Assembly (NCBI RefSeq): GCF_900095135.1 | Contig: NZ_LT605205.1 | Coordinates: forward strand, 2,728,001-2,792,000 | Direction of reading: 5' to 3' | DNA from: Proteiniphilum saccharofermentans | GTDB lineage: Bacteria > Bacteroidota > Bacteroidia > Bacteroidales > Dysgonomonadaceae | DNA: 64,000 bases | In this document: in pieces, positions 55,034-64,000 of the stretch | Position numbering within the stretch: position 1 is the first letter of the stretch | Layout: every line of letters begins with the position of its first letter | Made by a program: the position numbers and the translations under genes | Notes under the pieces: model-generated | What the model was told of the DNA's origin: nothing | Database searches by the model: none | What the model saw: the letters and a program-made list of their open reading frames with translations, nothing else

Positions 55034-56368
55034 ATGCTGGCAAAACAACAAGACCGTTCACAACACTCATTGTTCTTTTCACTGGAAAGCACATTGAATC
55101 ATAAGCACCCGCTATTCATTCTGGCCAATAAAATTGATTGGGAGATGTTTGAAAGAGAGTTCTCACCCCTGTATTGTCCCGATAACGGACGTCCGGCGAA
55201 GCCCATTCGCCTGATGGTGGGATTATTGATCCTGAAACACATCCGAGATCTCTCGGATGAAAGCGTGGTGGAACAATGGAGTGAAAACAATTACTACCAG
55301 TATTTTTGTGGTGAACAGGAATTCCAACCTCGTGTTCCTTGTGAAGCGTCAGAACTGGTTCATTTCCGTCACCGCATCGGCAAAGAGGGTATTGAGCTGA
55401 TCTTAAGGGAGAGCATCCGTATCAATGGTAAAGACTCGAACGACAAGGACGTTTACATCGACACCACTGTCCAGGAGAAAAATATCACCTTCCCCACGGA
55501 TGACAAACTGGCAAAGAAGATTATCAAGAGGTGCTGGAAGATAGCAGACAGGAACAGTTTGGATTTGCGCCAAAGTTACAGGCGAATCCTGAAAGATCTT
55601 TCCTACGATCAGCGCTTCCGAAATCACCCACGAAACAAGGGTAAAGCCAGGAAAGCGGATAAGAAAGTGAGAACCATAGCCGGACGGCTGGTACGCGATG
55701 TGGAAAGGAAGCTGGGTACCATGGTTGATGGTTACCGGAATGAACTGGACCTGTACAAGCGGGTACTGGCCCAGAAGAAGAAAGACAAGAACAAGATTTA
55801 TTCACTGCACGAGGTGGATGTGCAATGCATCAGCAAGGGGAAAGAGCATAAACTGTACGAGTTTGGAAACAAGGTATCCATCACACGAACCGGCAGCGGT
55901 GTAATTGTTGGAGCACTGAGTTTTAGAAATGAATTTGACGGGCACACGCTAGACAAGGCTATCGAGCAAGTGGAGAAGTTGACTGAAAGAAAACCCCGAA
56001 ACGGTATCTGCGACAGGGGGTACCGGGGAAGAAGTAAAGTCAGGGATACACTCATCCACATCCCCAAATCCTTTTCAAAGGCTCTAAGCACCTATAGGAA
56101 GAATAAAGAGAGAAAGTACTTCCGCAAGCGGGCAGGTATTGAGCCGGTAATCGGACACCTGAAAGAAGATCACCGTCTCTCCCGCAATTACTACAAGGGA
56201 ATCACCGGGGATGAGATCAATGTTATGCTCGCAGCTGCCGGATTCAACTTCAAAAGGATGATGAACAAGTGGAAGTCATCTTTTTGGCTCTTCCTTGAAA
56301 AGATAATTGTGTTCCTGAACAGGCAACTTCACCCCATCAGGGACAGTATAATTTTACAAACCATATAA
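55034..56368 (+). CDS. IS5-type transposase (DUF772 N-terminal domain)
   Basis: About 444 aa. The N-terminal DUF772 region has RPAKPIRLMVGLLILKHIRDLSDE (about residues 50-75) and the NNYYQYFCGEQEFQ motif. The DDE catalytic core starts at DVYIDTTVQEKNITFPTD (first Asp). It continues through GNKVSITRTGSGVIVGALSF and GICDRGYRG (second Asp), and ends with RAGIEPVIGHLKEDHRLSRNY (catalytic Glu). All three acidic positions and the frame are intact, so the element may be active. The lysine-rich middle insertion (about 170-240) is usual in this branch. Confidence 0.93.
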   Translation: MLAKQQDRSQHSLFFSLESTLNHKHPLFILANKIDWEMFEREFSPLYCPDNGRPAKPIRLMVGLLILKHIRDLSDESVVEQWSENNYYQYFCGEQEFQPRVPCEASELVHFRHRIGKEGIELILRESIRINGKDSNDKDVYIDTTVQEKNITFPTDDKLAKKIIKRCWKIADRNSLDLRQSYRRILKDLSYDQRFRNHPRNKGKARKADKKVRTIAGRLVRDVERKLGTMVDGYRNELDLYKRVLAQKKKDKNKIYSLHEVDVQCISKGKEHKLYEFGNKVSITRTGSGVIVGALSFRNEFDGHTLDKAIEQVEKLTERKPRNGICDRGYRGRSKVRDTLIHIPKSFSKALSTYRKNKERKYFRKRAGIEPVIGHLKEDHRLSRNYYKGITGDEINVMLAAAGFNFKRMMNKWKSSFWLFLEKIIVFLNRQLHPIRDSIILQTI

Positions 56369-56438
56369 AAATGGGCTTTTTAAGGCTCGACTACTTAGTT
56401 TTATATCATTATGACAGGGTTATAGAATAGAAAAAATA

Positions 56439-56453
56439 TTTATTTTTGTAAAA
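56439..56453 (+). promoter_or_regulatory. Promoter box ahead of the esterase-GH127-GH78 operon
   Basis: TTTATTTTTGTAAAA with the TAnnTTTG box at 56441-56448, identical to 41543-41557. It lies 42 bp beyond the IS5 target duplication and 77 bp before the esterase start, so the insertion spared it. Confidence 0.45.
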
Positions 56454-56529
56454 CTGGATCGTAAAGCCAGAAAAATTACTAATAAAGATTTTGCTTTATC
56501 CAAAAAACACAATTAAACAGTATATAACA

Positions 56530-57459
56530 ATGACAATTTACCGGGATCTGCTTATCGTTCTATTTTTTGGGTTTTGCCTTATGGTAAAGGGACAGGAATT
56601 GTTGCCGCAACAGGGACAGGAGTTTCTATTGTATGATAAAACAGATGAGATCATCGCAGAGGAGCATATCTATGATCGGGGAAATAACCTGATCATCACT
56701 AAAGTAACCAATCCTTCGTTGACACCTTTCATACCATCTGATGGAAATATGGATAAAGCAGCCGTGATTATCTGTCCCGGTGGTGGATATCAAACCCTGC
56801 ATATCCAACGGGAAGGATTCAGGGTTGCGGAGGCTTTCAGCAAGCAGGGAATTGCGGCATTTGTCCTCAAATACCGTTTACCGGATGAAGACATAGTAAC
56901 GGATAAATCGTTCATACCCTTAAAAGATGCCCAACGCGCCATCCAACTCGTGCGTGAAAATGCTGAACAATGGGGTATCGCTTCCGACAGAATCGGTATA
57001 ATGGGGTTTTCAGCCGGAGGACACCTGGCCTCCTCTGCCGGAGTACATTATGATTCCACACTGGTTGAGAACAAACGGAATACAAACCTAAAACCCGATT
57101 TTATGATTCTCGTCTATCCGGTGATCAGTTTCAATGATAGTATCGGACATGTCGGCTCAAAAGATCATTTGCTGGGACAACATCCCGGGCAAAATTCGGT
57201 GAAATTCTTCTCCAACGAATTACAAGTGAATAGAGATACCCCTAAAACCATTCTCTTTCATGCCGGAGACGATACGGTTGTTCCGGTGGAAAATAGTCTT
57301 CGTTTCTATAATAAATTACTTCAAAATAGTATACCGGCCGAAATACATATTTATTCCAAAGGGGAACATGGTTTTGGGAGTACTCCATCCTTCGAGGATT
57401 GGTTCAATCAATGTGTCCGCTGGATGAAGGTAGAACAATTACATTCTATAAACAGGTGA
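56530..57459 (+). CDS. Secreted alpha/beta-hydrolase, carbohydrate esterase-like
   Basis: About 309 aa from ATG 56530; the frame is open from a TTG at 56491 that lacks a signal peptide. The signal peptide ends near MVKGQ. The alpha/beta-hydrolase triad is readable: Ser161 in GFSAGGH, Asp247 in AGDDTVVP and His280 in KGEHGFG; the oxyanion segment is PGGGYQ. The family (BD-FAE and acetylxylan-esterase-like) removes acetyl or feruloyl groups from plant glycans. It starts the esterase-GH127-GH78 unit, with 3 bp to the GH127 gene. A relic of a similar gene end is at 41589. Confidence 0.85.
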   Translation: MTIYRDLLIVLFFGFCLMVKGQELLPQQGQEFLLYDKTDEIIAEEHIYDRGNNLIITKVTNPSLTPFIPSDGNMDKAAVIICPGGGYQTLHIQREGFRVAEAFSKQGIAAFVLKYRLPDEDIVTDKSFIPLKDAQRAIQLVRENAEQWGIASDRIGIMGFSAGGHLASSAGVHYDSTLVENKRNTNLKPDFMILVYPVISFNDSIGHVGSKDHLLGQHPGQNSVKFFSNELQVNRDTPKTILFHAGDDTVVPVENSLRFYNKLLQNSIPAEIHIYSKGEHGFGSTPSFEDWFNQCVRWMKVEQLHSINR

Positions 57460-57462
57460 AAT

Positions 57463-59334
57463 ATGAAACACGTAATAACTATTCTGCTATTTCTGTCTGC
57501 TCAATTCGTTTGTCCCCAAACAACCGTGAAAAGCACAGTACACGATAAGTTAACCCCTGTAACTTCTGCCAAAATAAACCGGCATGCAGGAGAGAAATTC
57601 AACGTGTCCTATCAGAACCGTATTCTTGCTCAGGATGTACACACGCTTGTTCATCCGTTTACCGTCAGAGATGAGCACCGTTGCTGGCAGAGCGAATTCT
57701 GGGGGAAATGGCTTACATCGGCTGTACTCGCCTATCAATACAACCCTACCCCGGTTCTTGCCGATAAATTGAAAGAAGCCGTCGAAGAATTAATAAAAAC
57801 ACAGACTCCCGACGGATATATCGGAAATTATGCGCCCGAAAGCCGGTTGCAAGCATGGGATATCTGGGGAAGAAAATACTGCCTGCTCGGTCTGATCGCC
57901 TATTACGACACCTTCAAAGATCGCACGGCATTACAGGCAGCAACCAAACAGGCTGATTGCCTGATCCGGGAACTCACCGAAAGAAATGCAAAAATTGTAA
58001 GACTGGGTAGTCATCGCGGTATGGCAGCATCTTCCGTCCTTGAACCTATATGTCAATTATATGTTCGTACCGGAGACAAAAAATACCTGGATTTCGCCGA
58101 AGAAATTATCAGGGAATGGGAAACACCGGACGGTCCCCAATTGCTTTCCAAAGCAGATATTCCTATCGGCAAGCGCTTCCCTAAACCTGACAGGAATAAT
58201 TGGTACGGATGGGACCAGGGACAAAAAGCATACGAAATGATGTCCTGTTACGAAGGATTACTTGAACTGTACCGCCTGACGGGGAAAGAGGAATACAAAA
58301 AAGCTGCCGGGAAAACCTGGCAAAGTATTATGGATACGGAACTGAATATTGCCGGTTCCGGCTCCGCAATGGAAGCATGGTTCTCCGGTAAAGAACTGCA
58401 GACAATGCCGATAGAGCATTACCAGGAAACCTGTGTTACTGTAACCTGGCTTAAATTCAATCAGCAATTGCTCCGTCTGACCGGGGAAGCCAAATATGCC
58501 GACGCAATCGAACAGACCTTTTACAATGCGCTTTTGGGATCGATGCGCCCTGATGGGTCGGACTGGGCAAAATATACTCCCTTGTACGGTCAACGATTAA
58601 AAGGATCGGAACAATGTGGCATGGGTTTGAATTGCTGTAATGCGAGCGGGCCGAGAGGATTATTTACAATCCCTTTAACCGCAGTGATGAATTCTGAGAA
58701 AGGACCCTATATCAATTTCTACCTGGATGGCTCATATGAGTTAAAGACACCGGCAAACCGACCGGTCACATTGCACCAAAAAACGGATTATCCCTTGTCG
58801 GGGCAAATTGACATTCAATTGCAGCTTCAAAAAGAGGAAAAAATGGATATCGCTCTCAGGATTCCCTCATGGAGTGAAAAATCCATTGTCACTGTAAATG
58901 GTACTCCGGTAGAAAACGTTGTTCCGGGCGAATATCTTATCCTCAACAGAACATGGAAAAACAACGATGAAATTTCAATCGGGTTCGAAATGAAAGGAAA
59001 AATTCATACCATGCACACTAATCCAACCTATATAGCTATCACGAGAGGACCAATCGTGCTGTCCAGAGATGAAAGACTAAAAGGTGCGGCATTAGAGGCA
59101 ATACTCAGACCTGTTGTAAATGAAGATAAATATATCGATTTAACACAGAAAAATTATTCCGGCAAGGATATCTGGATGGTATTTTCAGCTAAATTTATTC
59201 CGGAATCATATGCAGAATATGGCGCTGAACCGGTAGGAACGGAACTCTGTGACTATGCTTCGGCAGGAAATGCCATGATGACTTATCCTTTCTTTAAAGT
59301 TTGGATGCCGCAGCTATATGACCCGAGAAAATAG
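57463..59334 (+). CDS. Beta-L-arabinofuranosidase, GH127 (second copy)
   Basis: 623 aa, secreted (signal peptide ends near FVCPQ). Same architecture as the gene at 11007: HRCWQSEFWGKWLTSAVLAYQ, GYIGNY, YEMMSCYEGLLELYRLTG, the Glu322-x-Cys324 pair in YQETCVTVTW and Cys391-Cys392 in LNCCNASGPRG, matching the Glu/Cys zinc and nucleophile set of HypBA1-type enzymes. A C-terminal beta domain (ALRIPSWSEKSIVTVNGTPV) follows. It is clearly related to, but diverged from, the first copy and sits in its own esterase/GH127/GH78 operon. Exact linkage specificity cannot be read from sequence. Confidence 0.9.
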   Translation: MKHVITILLFLSAQFVCPQTTVKSTVHDKLTPVTSAKINRHAGEKFNVSYQNRILAQDVHTLVHPFTVRDEHRCWQSEFWGKWLTSAVLAYQYNPTPVLADKLKEAVEELIKTQTPDGYIGNYAPESRLQAWDIWGRKYCLLGLIAYYDTFKDRTALQAATKQADCLIRELTERNAKIVRLGSHRGMAASSVLEPICQLYVRTGDKKYLDFAEEIIREWETPDGPQLLSKADIPIGKRFPKPDRNNWYGWDQGQKAYEMMSCYEGLLELYRLTGKEEYKKAAGKTWQSIMDTELNIAGSGSAMEAWFSGKELQTMPIEHYQETCVTVTWLKFNQQLLRLTGEAKYADAIEQTFYNALLGSMRPDGSDWAKYTPLYGQRLKGSEQCGMGLNCCNASGPRGLFTIPLTAVMNSEKGPYINFYLDGSYELKTPANRPVTLHQKTDYPLSGQIDIQLQLQKEEKMDIALRIPSWSEKSIVTVNGTPVENVVPGEYLILNRTWKNNDEISIGFEMKGKIHTMHTNPTYIAITRGPIVLSRDERLKGAALEAILRPVVNEDKYIDLTQKNYSGKDIWMVFSAKFIPESYAEYGAEPVGTELCDYASAGNAMMTYPFFKVWMPQLYDPRK

Positions 59335-59384
59335 ATAATCTGACATATATTCATTTGAAAATCTTTCAATAAAAATTTGTAATC

Positions 59385-62075
59385 ATGATATTAACCCACA
59401 AATACTCCCAATTGGCAATTCTAAGTATCCTCTTAATCTTCACTTTGGGATGTACCCATTCGGACAGATTTTCCATATCTGACCTTACCTGTGAAAGTTT
59501 AAAAGATCCTTTGGGGATTAACACGCTCCATCCCCGGTTTAACTGGAAAAACAATTCCAACCGCCAGGGAGCCATTCAAACGGCATATCAGATCTTAGTG
59601 GCCGACGATATCCAAAAGCTGAATGAAAAAGACGCTGATGTATGGAATTCCGGAAAAATAACCTCCTCATCGAATATATGGGTTGAGTATGCAGGAAAAC
59701 CGCTTCACCCCGGACAACTCCTGTTCTGGAAAGTACGTGTTTGGGACGAGAACGGAAATGAATCATCATGGAGCAAACCGGCCCGATTCGGTGTCGGGTT
59801 GCTTGACAAGAACGATTGGACGGCTTCTTATATCGGATATCCTTCTGAAAAGGGTTTTTATAGTTGTCCGCAACTGAGAAAAACATTTTCTCTCAATAAA
59901 ACGGATAAAAAGGGAGCATACCTTTTGCATGTAAATTCGCTCGGATATCACGAAGTTTTCATGAACGGAAAGAAAGTGGGCGAAGATGTATTATCGCCGG
60001 CAGTATCCCAGTTTGACAAGCGTTCCCTGATTGTGACATACGATGTGACGCCTTTCCTGAAAACAGGGAAGAACGATCTGGTCATCTGGCTGGGGAGCGG
60101 CTGGTATACCGAAGGGTTACCGGGGGTTGCAGGCAACGGCCCTGTTGTAAGGGCACAGATGGAACATGTTCACAAAGGAACCAGTGAAACTGTGTTATAT
60201 ACCGATGCTTCCTGGGTGGGGAGAGAAAGCGAATATAGCCGTATCAGCGACTGGATGACGGGAAGATACGGAGGCGAAACCGTTTCCGGTAATCTGGAAA
60301 CACAGCATATAGTTTTTGAAGCGCCGGATGAATTGAAATGGGGAGAAATTGCGATTGCTGAAATACCGGAGCATGAAGTAACTCCTCAGACAGTTGAACC
60401 CAACAGGATCATGGAAACCATACAGCCTGCCAAAATAGAAAAACTCAATGACAGTACTTTTCTGGTGGATATGGGTAAGTGCCTCACCGGATGGTTCGAA
60501 ATAACTTTTCCCGATCTGGAAAAATCACAGGAAATTGTCATGGAGTATGCCGATCATCTGGATAATAACGGAGGATTGGCAAAACAAGGACAAACGGATA
60601 AATATATTGCATCGGGCACTGGAACAGAATATTTCATCAACAAATTCAATTACCATGGCTTTCGCTATGTAAAAATCTCTAACCTCAAACAGATACCCCA
60701 ATTAACAGATATAAAAGCCCATCTTATTCATACCGATTTTGAATTTACGTCTACATTTGAATGTTCGGATGAAGATCTGAACCGTATCCACGATATGATT
60801 GCCTATACGCTCCGTTGTGTGGGACTTGGCGGATACCTGGTGGATTGTCCACAGATTGAAAGATTAGGGTACGGAGGGGATGGAAATGCATCCACCGTAA
60901 CGGCTCAAACAATGTTTCATCTAGCCCCACTCTATAATAATTGGCTTCAGGCATGGGAAGATGTGATTCGTGAAGACGGCAGTATGCCTCACACGGCGCC
61001 TAATCCTTACGCAGCAGGAGGAGGACCCTATTGGTGTGGATTTATTATTTCCGCTTCATGGAACACCTATCAGCATTATGGTGACCGAAAGGTATTGGAA
61101 AAATATTATCCTGTAATGCAAAAATGGCTGGGATATGTCGATCAATACAGTGTAGACGGATTACTAAAAAGATGGCCTGACACCGACTACAGGAACTGGT
61201 ATCTGGGAGATTGGGCCACACCGGAGGGAGTCGGCAATCCTGTTAATACAGATGAAAGATCGGTCGATCTGGTAAATAACTGTTATATTTCCGTCTGTCT
61301 CAGTCAGATGGAGAATATAGCCGGAGTACTGGGAAAAACCGAAGAAGCCAGATATTATTCCGGTAAGAGAGCGCAATTGAACAATATAATTCATGAAACC
61401 TTCTTTGATGCGCAACAGGGTTATTATGCCACCGGATCGCAGATCGATATTATTTTCCCGATGCTTGCCGGTGTGGCTCCTGTAGAATTAAAAGACGGTC
61501 TTACAAATACATTGATAGAGCGGACAATAAAAGAGTATGACGGGCACCTGAATACCGGACTTGTCGGCATACCGGTCATGATGGAATGGGCAGCAAAAGC
61601 GAATCAGCCCGATTTTATCTACTCCATGTTGAAGAAGAAAACATATCCCGGATATTTGTACATGCTGGAACAGGGAGCCAACACCACCTGGGAGCATTGG
61701 GCAGGGGATAGAAGCCGGATACATAACTGTTTTAACGGTGTAGGACAATGGTTCTATCATGCCATAGGAGGAATTCGTTCCCTTCCCGGAAAACAGGCTT
61801 ACAGTGAATTTCTGGTAGATCCTCAAATTCCGGAAGGCGTCACCTGGGCCAAAACAACACAGGAGACACCGTACGGAAAAATAGGTGTTCATTGGGAACT
61901 CCATAATGAAACGATGACTATGGAAGTGGAAGTGCCTGTCGGTTCAATCGCAAAACTGATTTCCCCCGAATCCGCCATCAGTACCCGGATAAATCAGGAA
62001 GTAATTACGGATCAATCCGATACTATCTCCCTTAAAAGTGGAAAATATTTTATAGAATATTCTTCTAAACGATAA
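59385..62075 (+). CDS. Alpha-L-rhamnosidase, GH78 (classical multidomain, lipoprotein)
   Basis: 896 aa with lipobox LGC (Cys about residue 23). The N-terminal fibronectin-like domain (QTAYQILVADD, GQLLFWKVRVWDENG) and the rhamnosidase N domain (LHVNSLGYHEVFMNGKKVG, DVTPFLKTGKNDLVIWLGSGWYTEG) precede the catalytic barrel. The barrel carries the standard GH78 motif DCPQIERLGYGGD, with Asp487, Glu492 (acid) and Asp499 at the canonical spacing. The general base Glu is in TTWEHWAGDR. C-terminal beta domain follows. This is the only one of the three GH78 proteins here with full classical layout. It ends the operon; hairpins lie downstream. Confidence 0.94.
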   Translation: MILTHKYSQLAILSILLIFTLGCTHSDRFSISDLTCESLKDPLGINTLHPRFNWKNNSNRQGAIQTAYQILVADDIQKLNEKDADVWNSGKITSSSNIWVEYAGKPLHPGQLLFWKVRVWDENGNESSWSKPARFGVGLLDKNDWTASYIGYPSEKGFYSCPQLRKTFSLNKTDKKGAYLLHVNSLGYHEVFMNGKKVGEDVLSPAVSQFDKRSLIVTYDVTPFLKTGKNDLVIWLGSGWYTEGLPGVAGNGPVVRAQMEHVHKGTSETVLYTDASWVGRESEYSRISDWMTGRYGGETVSGNLETQHIVFEAPDELKWGEIAIAEIPEHEVTPQTVEPNRIMETIQPAKIEKLNDSTFLVDMGKCLTGWFEITFPDLEKSQEIVMEYADHLDNNGGLAKQGQTDKYIASGTGTEYFINKFNYHGFRYVKISNLKQIPQLTDIKAHLIHTDFEFTSTFECSDEDLNRIHDMIAYTLRCVGLGGYLVDCPQIERLGYGGDGNASTVTAQTMFHLAPLYNNWLQAWEDVIREDGSMPHTAPNPYAAGGGPYWCGFIISASWNTYQHYGDRKVLEKYYPVMQKWLGYVDQYSVDGLLKRWPDTDYRNWYLGDWATPEGVGNPVNTDERSVDLVNNCYISVCLSQMENIAGVLGKTEEARYYSGKRAQLNNIIHETFFDAQQGYYATGSQIDIIFPMLAGVAPVELKDGLTNTLIERTIKEYDGHLNTGLVGIPVMMEWAAKANQPDFIYSMLKKKTYPGYLYMLEQGANTTWEHWAGDRSRIHNCFNGVGQWFYHAIGGIRSLPGKQAYSEFLVDPQIPEGVTWAKTTQETPYGKIGVHWELHNETMTMEVEVPVGSIAKLISPESAISTRINQEVITDQSDTISLKSGKYFIEYSSKR

Positions 62076-62102
62076 GAGAAAGTGTCATAAATAATTATAA
62101 CT

Positions 62103-62148
62103 ACGTGAATTCGACGTAAGACCGTCATAGCTTAGGTCGAACTCACGT
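62103..62148. other. Inverted repeat after the last GH78 gene
   Basis: ACGTGAATTCGAC (62103-62115) pairs with GTCGAACTCACGT (62136-62148), 12 of 13 positions, across a 20-base loop. No T-tract follows. It lies 28 bp beyond the GH78 stop, ahead of the stronger terminator. Confidence 0.5.
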
Positions 62149-62175
62149 TATAACTACAAAAGTTTTCTATAATCA

Positions 62176-62219
62176 AAAAACGGTCCGGACTGATCAGAAA
62201 ATCAACCCGGACCGTTTTT
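62176..62219. terminator. Bidirectional rho-independent terminator
   Basis: AAAAACGGTCCGG (62176-62188) pairs perfectly with CCGGACCGTTTTT (62207-62219), 18-base loop, with a T-run on the plus strand and the matching A-run on the minus strand. It separates the convergent GH78 and MFS genes. Confidence 0.9.
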
Positions 62220-62236
62220 GATCAGTTAATATAACC

Positions 62237-63490
62237 TTACTGGTAGGTGTATTCTTTTTTCGGTTTCAGGAATACAAGCAGGATAACAATAGCTGCCAAC
62301 ACAATAACTGCCAGTTTGCTGAAATCAGCGCCCAGATGGCCCGCATCCATGGAACTTCCCAGAATACGGGTAATGGCATATCCACCGAAAACGCCCGCCA
62401 TATTCATGATGCCGTATGCCGTTGCCCTGTATTTAGGTGAAATGATCTGACAAAGTATAGGCATATTATTGGCATCGAACATACCAAAACCAATACCGAA
62501 AAGCATTGCCGCACCGATAAGACTGATATAACTATGCCCGAATCCCAACAGGATCAGTGAGGGAATAGTCAATCCCAATCCGATCACACTGGTATATACC
62601 CTCCCCCGGATATTCTTCTGCACCCACCTGTCGGACATAGGACCACCGATCATCACCCCGATAAACGATGCCACAGCAATGGAAATGGTGGCAATAGGGC
62701 CTGCCTGAGCCATAGGAACACCCAGGTTTGCCGTAAATAGTGTCGGCAACCAGTTTTTTGTCGCCCATCCGGGTAAACTCGGCGCCATAAAATAGAATAA
62801 CATCACCCAGAAGGAGGCTGTGGCAAATAATACCGCAAATCCTTTCCATACAGGTTCTTTTTTCACTTTTATGCCCTGATCTGTTTCCGGAAGAGCAATC
62901 GCATTCCCATGTCCCTTCTTTTCATGAAGGAAAAACACCAGTAATACCGCATATAGAATACCAATAATCCCGAACCAGTGAAAAACGGTATGCCATGAGT
63001 AAGTAGCCGCAATAGTCGCTCCAAATCCCCCGAGAGCCTGTCCGGCATACAATCCGGTCATATGGATACCTACCGCAAGCGAGCGAGTTTTATCGGAATG
63101 GTAGTCGGCGATCATGGCGAGTCCCGCCGGGATATACAACGCTTCACTCACCCCCATGAAAGCACGTAACCAATATACCTGTTCAAAGGTCTGTGCTATT
63201 CCCATACCATACGTTACCGTCGACCAGGTAAAAAGACTACCTACGATCAGCCATTTCCGGTTAATCCGGTCGGCAATGGCTCCCGCAAACGGACTGACCA
63301 GTCCGTAAATAAGCAGGAAAATTCCCATCAACCTCCCGAAATTTTCAGCTATAGCCAATTCTGCGATATCCATCTGCATGGAGGATTGCAGTGTCGACAG
63401 CATCTGCCTGTCAAGATAATTCAGCAATGCCACCATCCATAACAGTCCCACTACGATCCAGGGATATATTTTACTATTTTGAATCTTCAT
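62237..63490 (-). CDS. MFS transporter, probable sugar acid or sialic acid type
   Basis: 417 aa, twelve hydrophobic segments, inner membrane. N-terminal YPWIVVGLLWMVALLNYLDRQML is the pattern of the anion:cation symporter branch of the major facilitator superfamily; FAGAIADRINRKWLIVGS is the loop 2-3 signature and GGPMSDRWVQKN its second-half repeat. Members import hexuronates, sialic acid and related acids. It lies 24 bp downstream of the sialidase gene on the same strand, so uptake of a sugar acid released by that enzyme is inferred. It is convergent to the PUL and ends at a shared terminator. Confidence 0.85.
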   Translation of the reverse strand: MKIQNSKIYPWIVVGLLWMVALLNYLDRQMLSTLQSSMQMDIAELAIAENFGRLMGIFLLIYGLVSPFAGAIADRINRKWLIVGSLFTWSTVTYGMGIAQTFEQVYWLRAFMGVSEALYIPAGLAMIADYHSDKTRSLAVGIHMTGLYAGQALGGFGATIAATYSWHTVFHWFGIIGILYAVLLVFFLHEKKGHGNAIALPETDQGIKVKKEPVWKGFAVLFATASFWVMLFYFMAPSLPGWATKNWLPTLFTANLGVPMAQAGPIATISIAVASFIGVMIGGPMSDRWVQKNIRGRVYTSVIGLGLTIPSLILLGFGHSYISLIGAAMLFGIGFGMFDANNMPILCQIISPKYRATAYGIMNMAGVFGGYAITRILGSSMDAGHLGADFSKLAVIVLAAIVILLVFLKPKKEYTYQ

Positions 63491-63514
63491 CGTGATATAA
63501 CCGATTCTCTATGA

Positions 63515-64000
63515 TTATTGGATCTCCTTTAATGAAACGGTTTGAAAAACCATATCGGCCTGGCTGCTCTCATAAAGGATACCGATAGTGGAATCATTTA
63601 CCGATGTAATACAGGAATATCCCCGTCCGTTATATTCATCCAGCAGGATATGTTTATCTTCCGGCCATGTATTGCCATCATCATAGCTGACTTTCAACGT
63701 AATATTGTCACGCCGTGACACAGAAGCAGGATTGACAAACAACAGCACAGATTTCTCAACACCATTTTCGTGATATGCATGCTTATGCAGGCTTGCCATA
63801 CAGGTAGGTTCTATGAGCGCTTTCCGGGAAGTGGGATGTTCCGTCCATGTATCTCCCAGGTCGGTAGTTGTGGCGATAGTCCGTCCGTTCACCTCTTCGT
63901 TTCCCCGGTTACGGTTATCCCGCATATTCAGCATAACCGACCCGTCGGATAATTGCACAGCCATACATTCGGTAGTATTTTTATGTGCGGGATTACCGGT
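63515..64000 (-). CDS. Sialidase (BNR repeat), C-terminal part, cut by window end
   Basis: About 161 codons up to the right edge; the frame stays open beyond the internal Met at 63964. The sequence has ECMAVQLSDGSVMLNMRDNRN, the conserved GH33 segment with the catalytic Glu region, and Asp-box-like turns (TTDLGDTWTE, SYDDGNTWPE) of a six-bladed propeller. It would release terminal sialic acid from host or microbial glycans. It is unrelated in substrate to the rhamnose locus and belongs with the MFS gene 24 bp downstream. The N-terminus and signal peptide lie outside the window. Confidence 0.85.
   Translation of the reverse strand, partial: TGNPAHKNTTECMAVQLSDGSVMLNMRDNRNRGNEEVNGRTIATTTDLGDTWTEHPTSRKALIEPTCMASLHKHAYHENGVEKSVLLFVNPASVSRRDNITLKVSYDDGNTWPEDKHILLDEYNGRGYSCITSVNDSTIGILYESSQADMVFQTVSLKEIQ

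Larger units (their letters stand above)
54922..56391 (+). mobile_element. IS5-type insertion sequence with target duplication
   Basis: About 1470 bp with terminal inverted repeats GTCGACCCTTAAAAAGC (54922-54938) and the complement of 56375-56391 (one mismatch). TACTTA flanks both ends (54916-54921 and 56392-56397), consistent with a target duplication of 4 to 6 bp depending on where the end is drawn. One intact transposase gene is inside. Confidence 0.85.

Noticed and set aside
56392-56440. Continuation of the DUF4469-type gene beyond the IS5-type element
   Set aside because: The minus-strand sequence on the far side shows no matching frame, and a stop already interrupts the relic before the IS, so this insertion did not split the gene.
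23368-62075. Ulvan utilisation locus
   Set aside because: Lyase, GH105, GH78 and rhamnose genes fit, but no sulfatase gene is visible and GH127, GH106 and GH99-like genes are not typical of ulvan loci.

Overview
The window is a stretch of a Bacteroidota (Bacteroidales-type) chromosome. Evidence: two SusC/SusD pairs, an ECF sigma/FecR/STN-receptor cassette, many secreted lipoproteins, -7 promoter boxes of the Bacteroides form TAnnTTTG, and generally weak Shine-Dalgarno signals. No rRNA, tRNA or CRISPR was seen. Nearly all of it is one large accessory locus for eating a rhamnose-containing polysaccharide, plus the intracellular start of L-rhamnose catabolism. Family and genus cannot be fixed by eye.

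Layout. 1-1.4 kb (minus strand): the start of a D-lyxose isomerase gene and a LacI regulator, each preceded by the same TTGCTAAACCGGTT palindromic site. 1.6-6.7 kb (plus): rhamnulokinase, L-rhamnose isomerase, L-rhamnose permease and an AraC regulator. 6.7-12.9 kb: two GH78 alpha-L-rhamnosidases and a GH127 beta-L-arabinofuranosidase, ending in a 28-bp perfect palindrome. 13.0-22.6 kb: ECF sigma factor, FecR anti-sigma factor, STN-type SusC, SusD and two WbsX/GH99-like proteins. 22.6-23.4 kb: a 762-bp non-coding gap. 23.4-40.2 kb (noticeably more AT-rich): SusC without STN, SusD, a TIM-barrel hydrolase, three tandem heparinase II/III-like lyases, an isomerase relic, a Gfo/Idh/MocA oxidoreductase, a GH105 hydrolase, rhamnose mutarotase and a phosphodiesterase-like protein. 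40.3-41.5 kb: an IS1595-type element. 41.6-54.5 kb: two GH106 rhamnosidases interleaved with two WbsX lipoproteins and two GH71/99-like proteins. 54.6-56.4 kb: a GC-rich hairpin, a gene relic and an IS5-type element. 56.5-62.1 kb: esterase, GH127, GH78. 62.2-64 kb (minus): an MFS transporter and a sialidase cut by the window end.

How the genes fit together (inference). Surface SusC/D pairs import oligosaccharides. Lyases and GH99-like proteins would cut the backbone. GH105 would remove the unsaturated uronyl group left by a lyase. GH78 and GH106 release L-rhamnose, GH127 releases L-arabinose, and the esterase removes acyl groups. RhaM interconverts rhamnose anomers, then RhaT, RhaA and RhaB carry it to rhamnulose-1-phosphate. 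No sulfatase was found, which argues against ulvan. The rhamnulose-1-phosphate aldolase and lactaldehyde reductase are not in the window.

The most unusual points are: six GH99-superfamily-like proteins in one locus, two of which have alanine in place of the second catalytic glutamate; a lyase triplet in which one copy has lost a conserved segment; a relic of the esterase 3' end in front of a GH106 gene; and an AT-rich receptor-lyase module bounded by a long gap and an IS.
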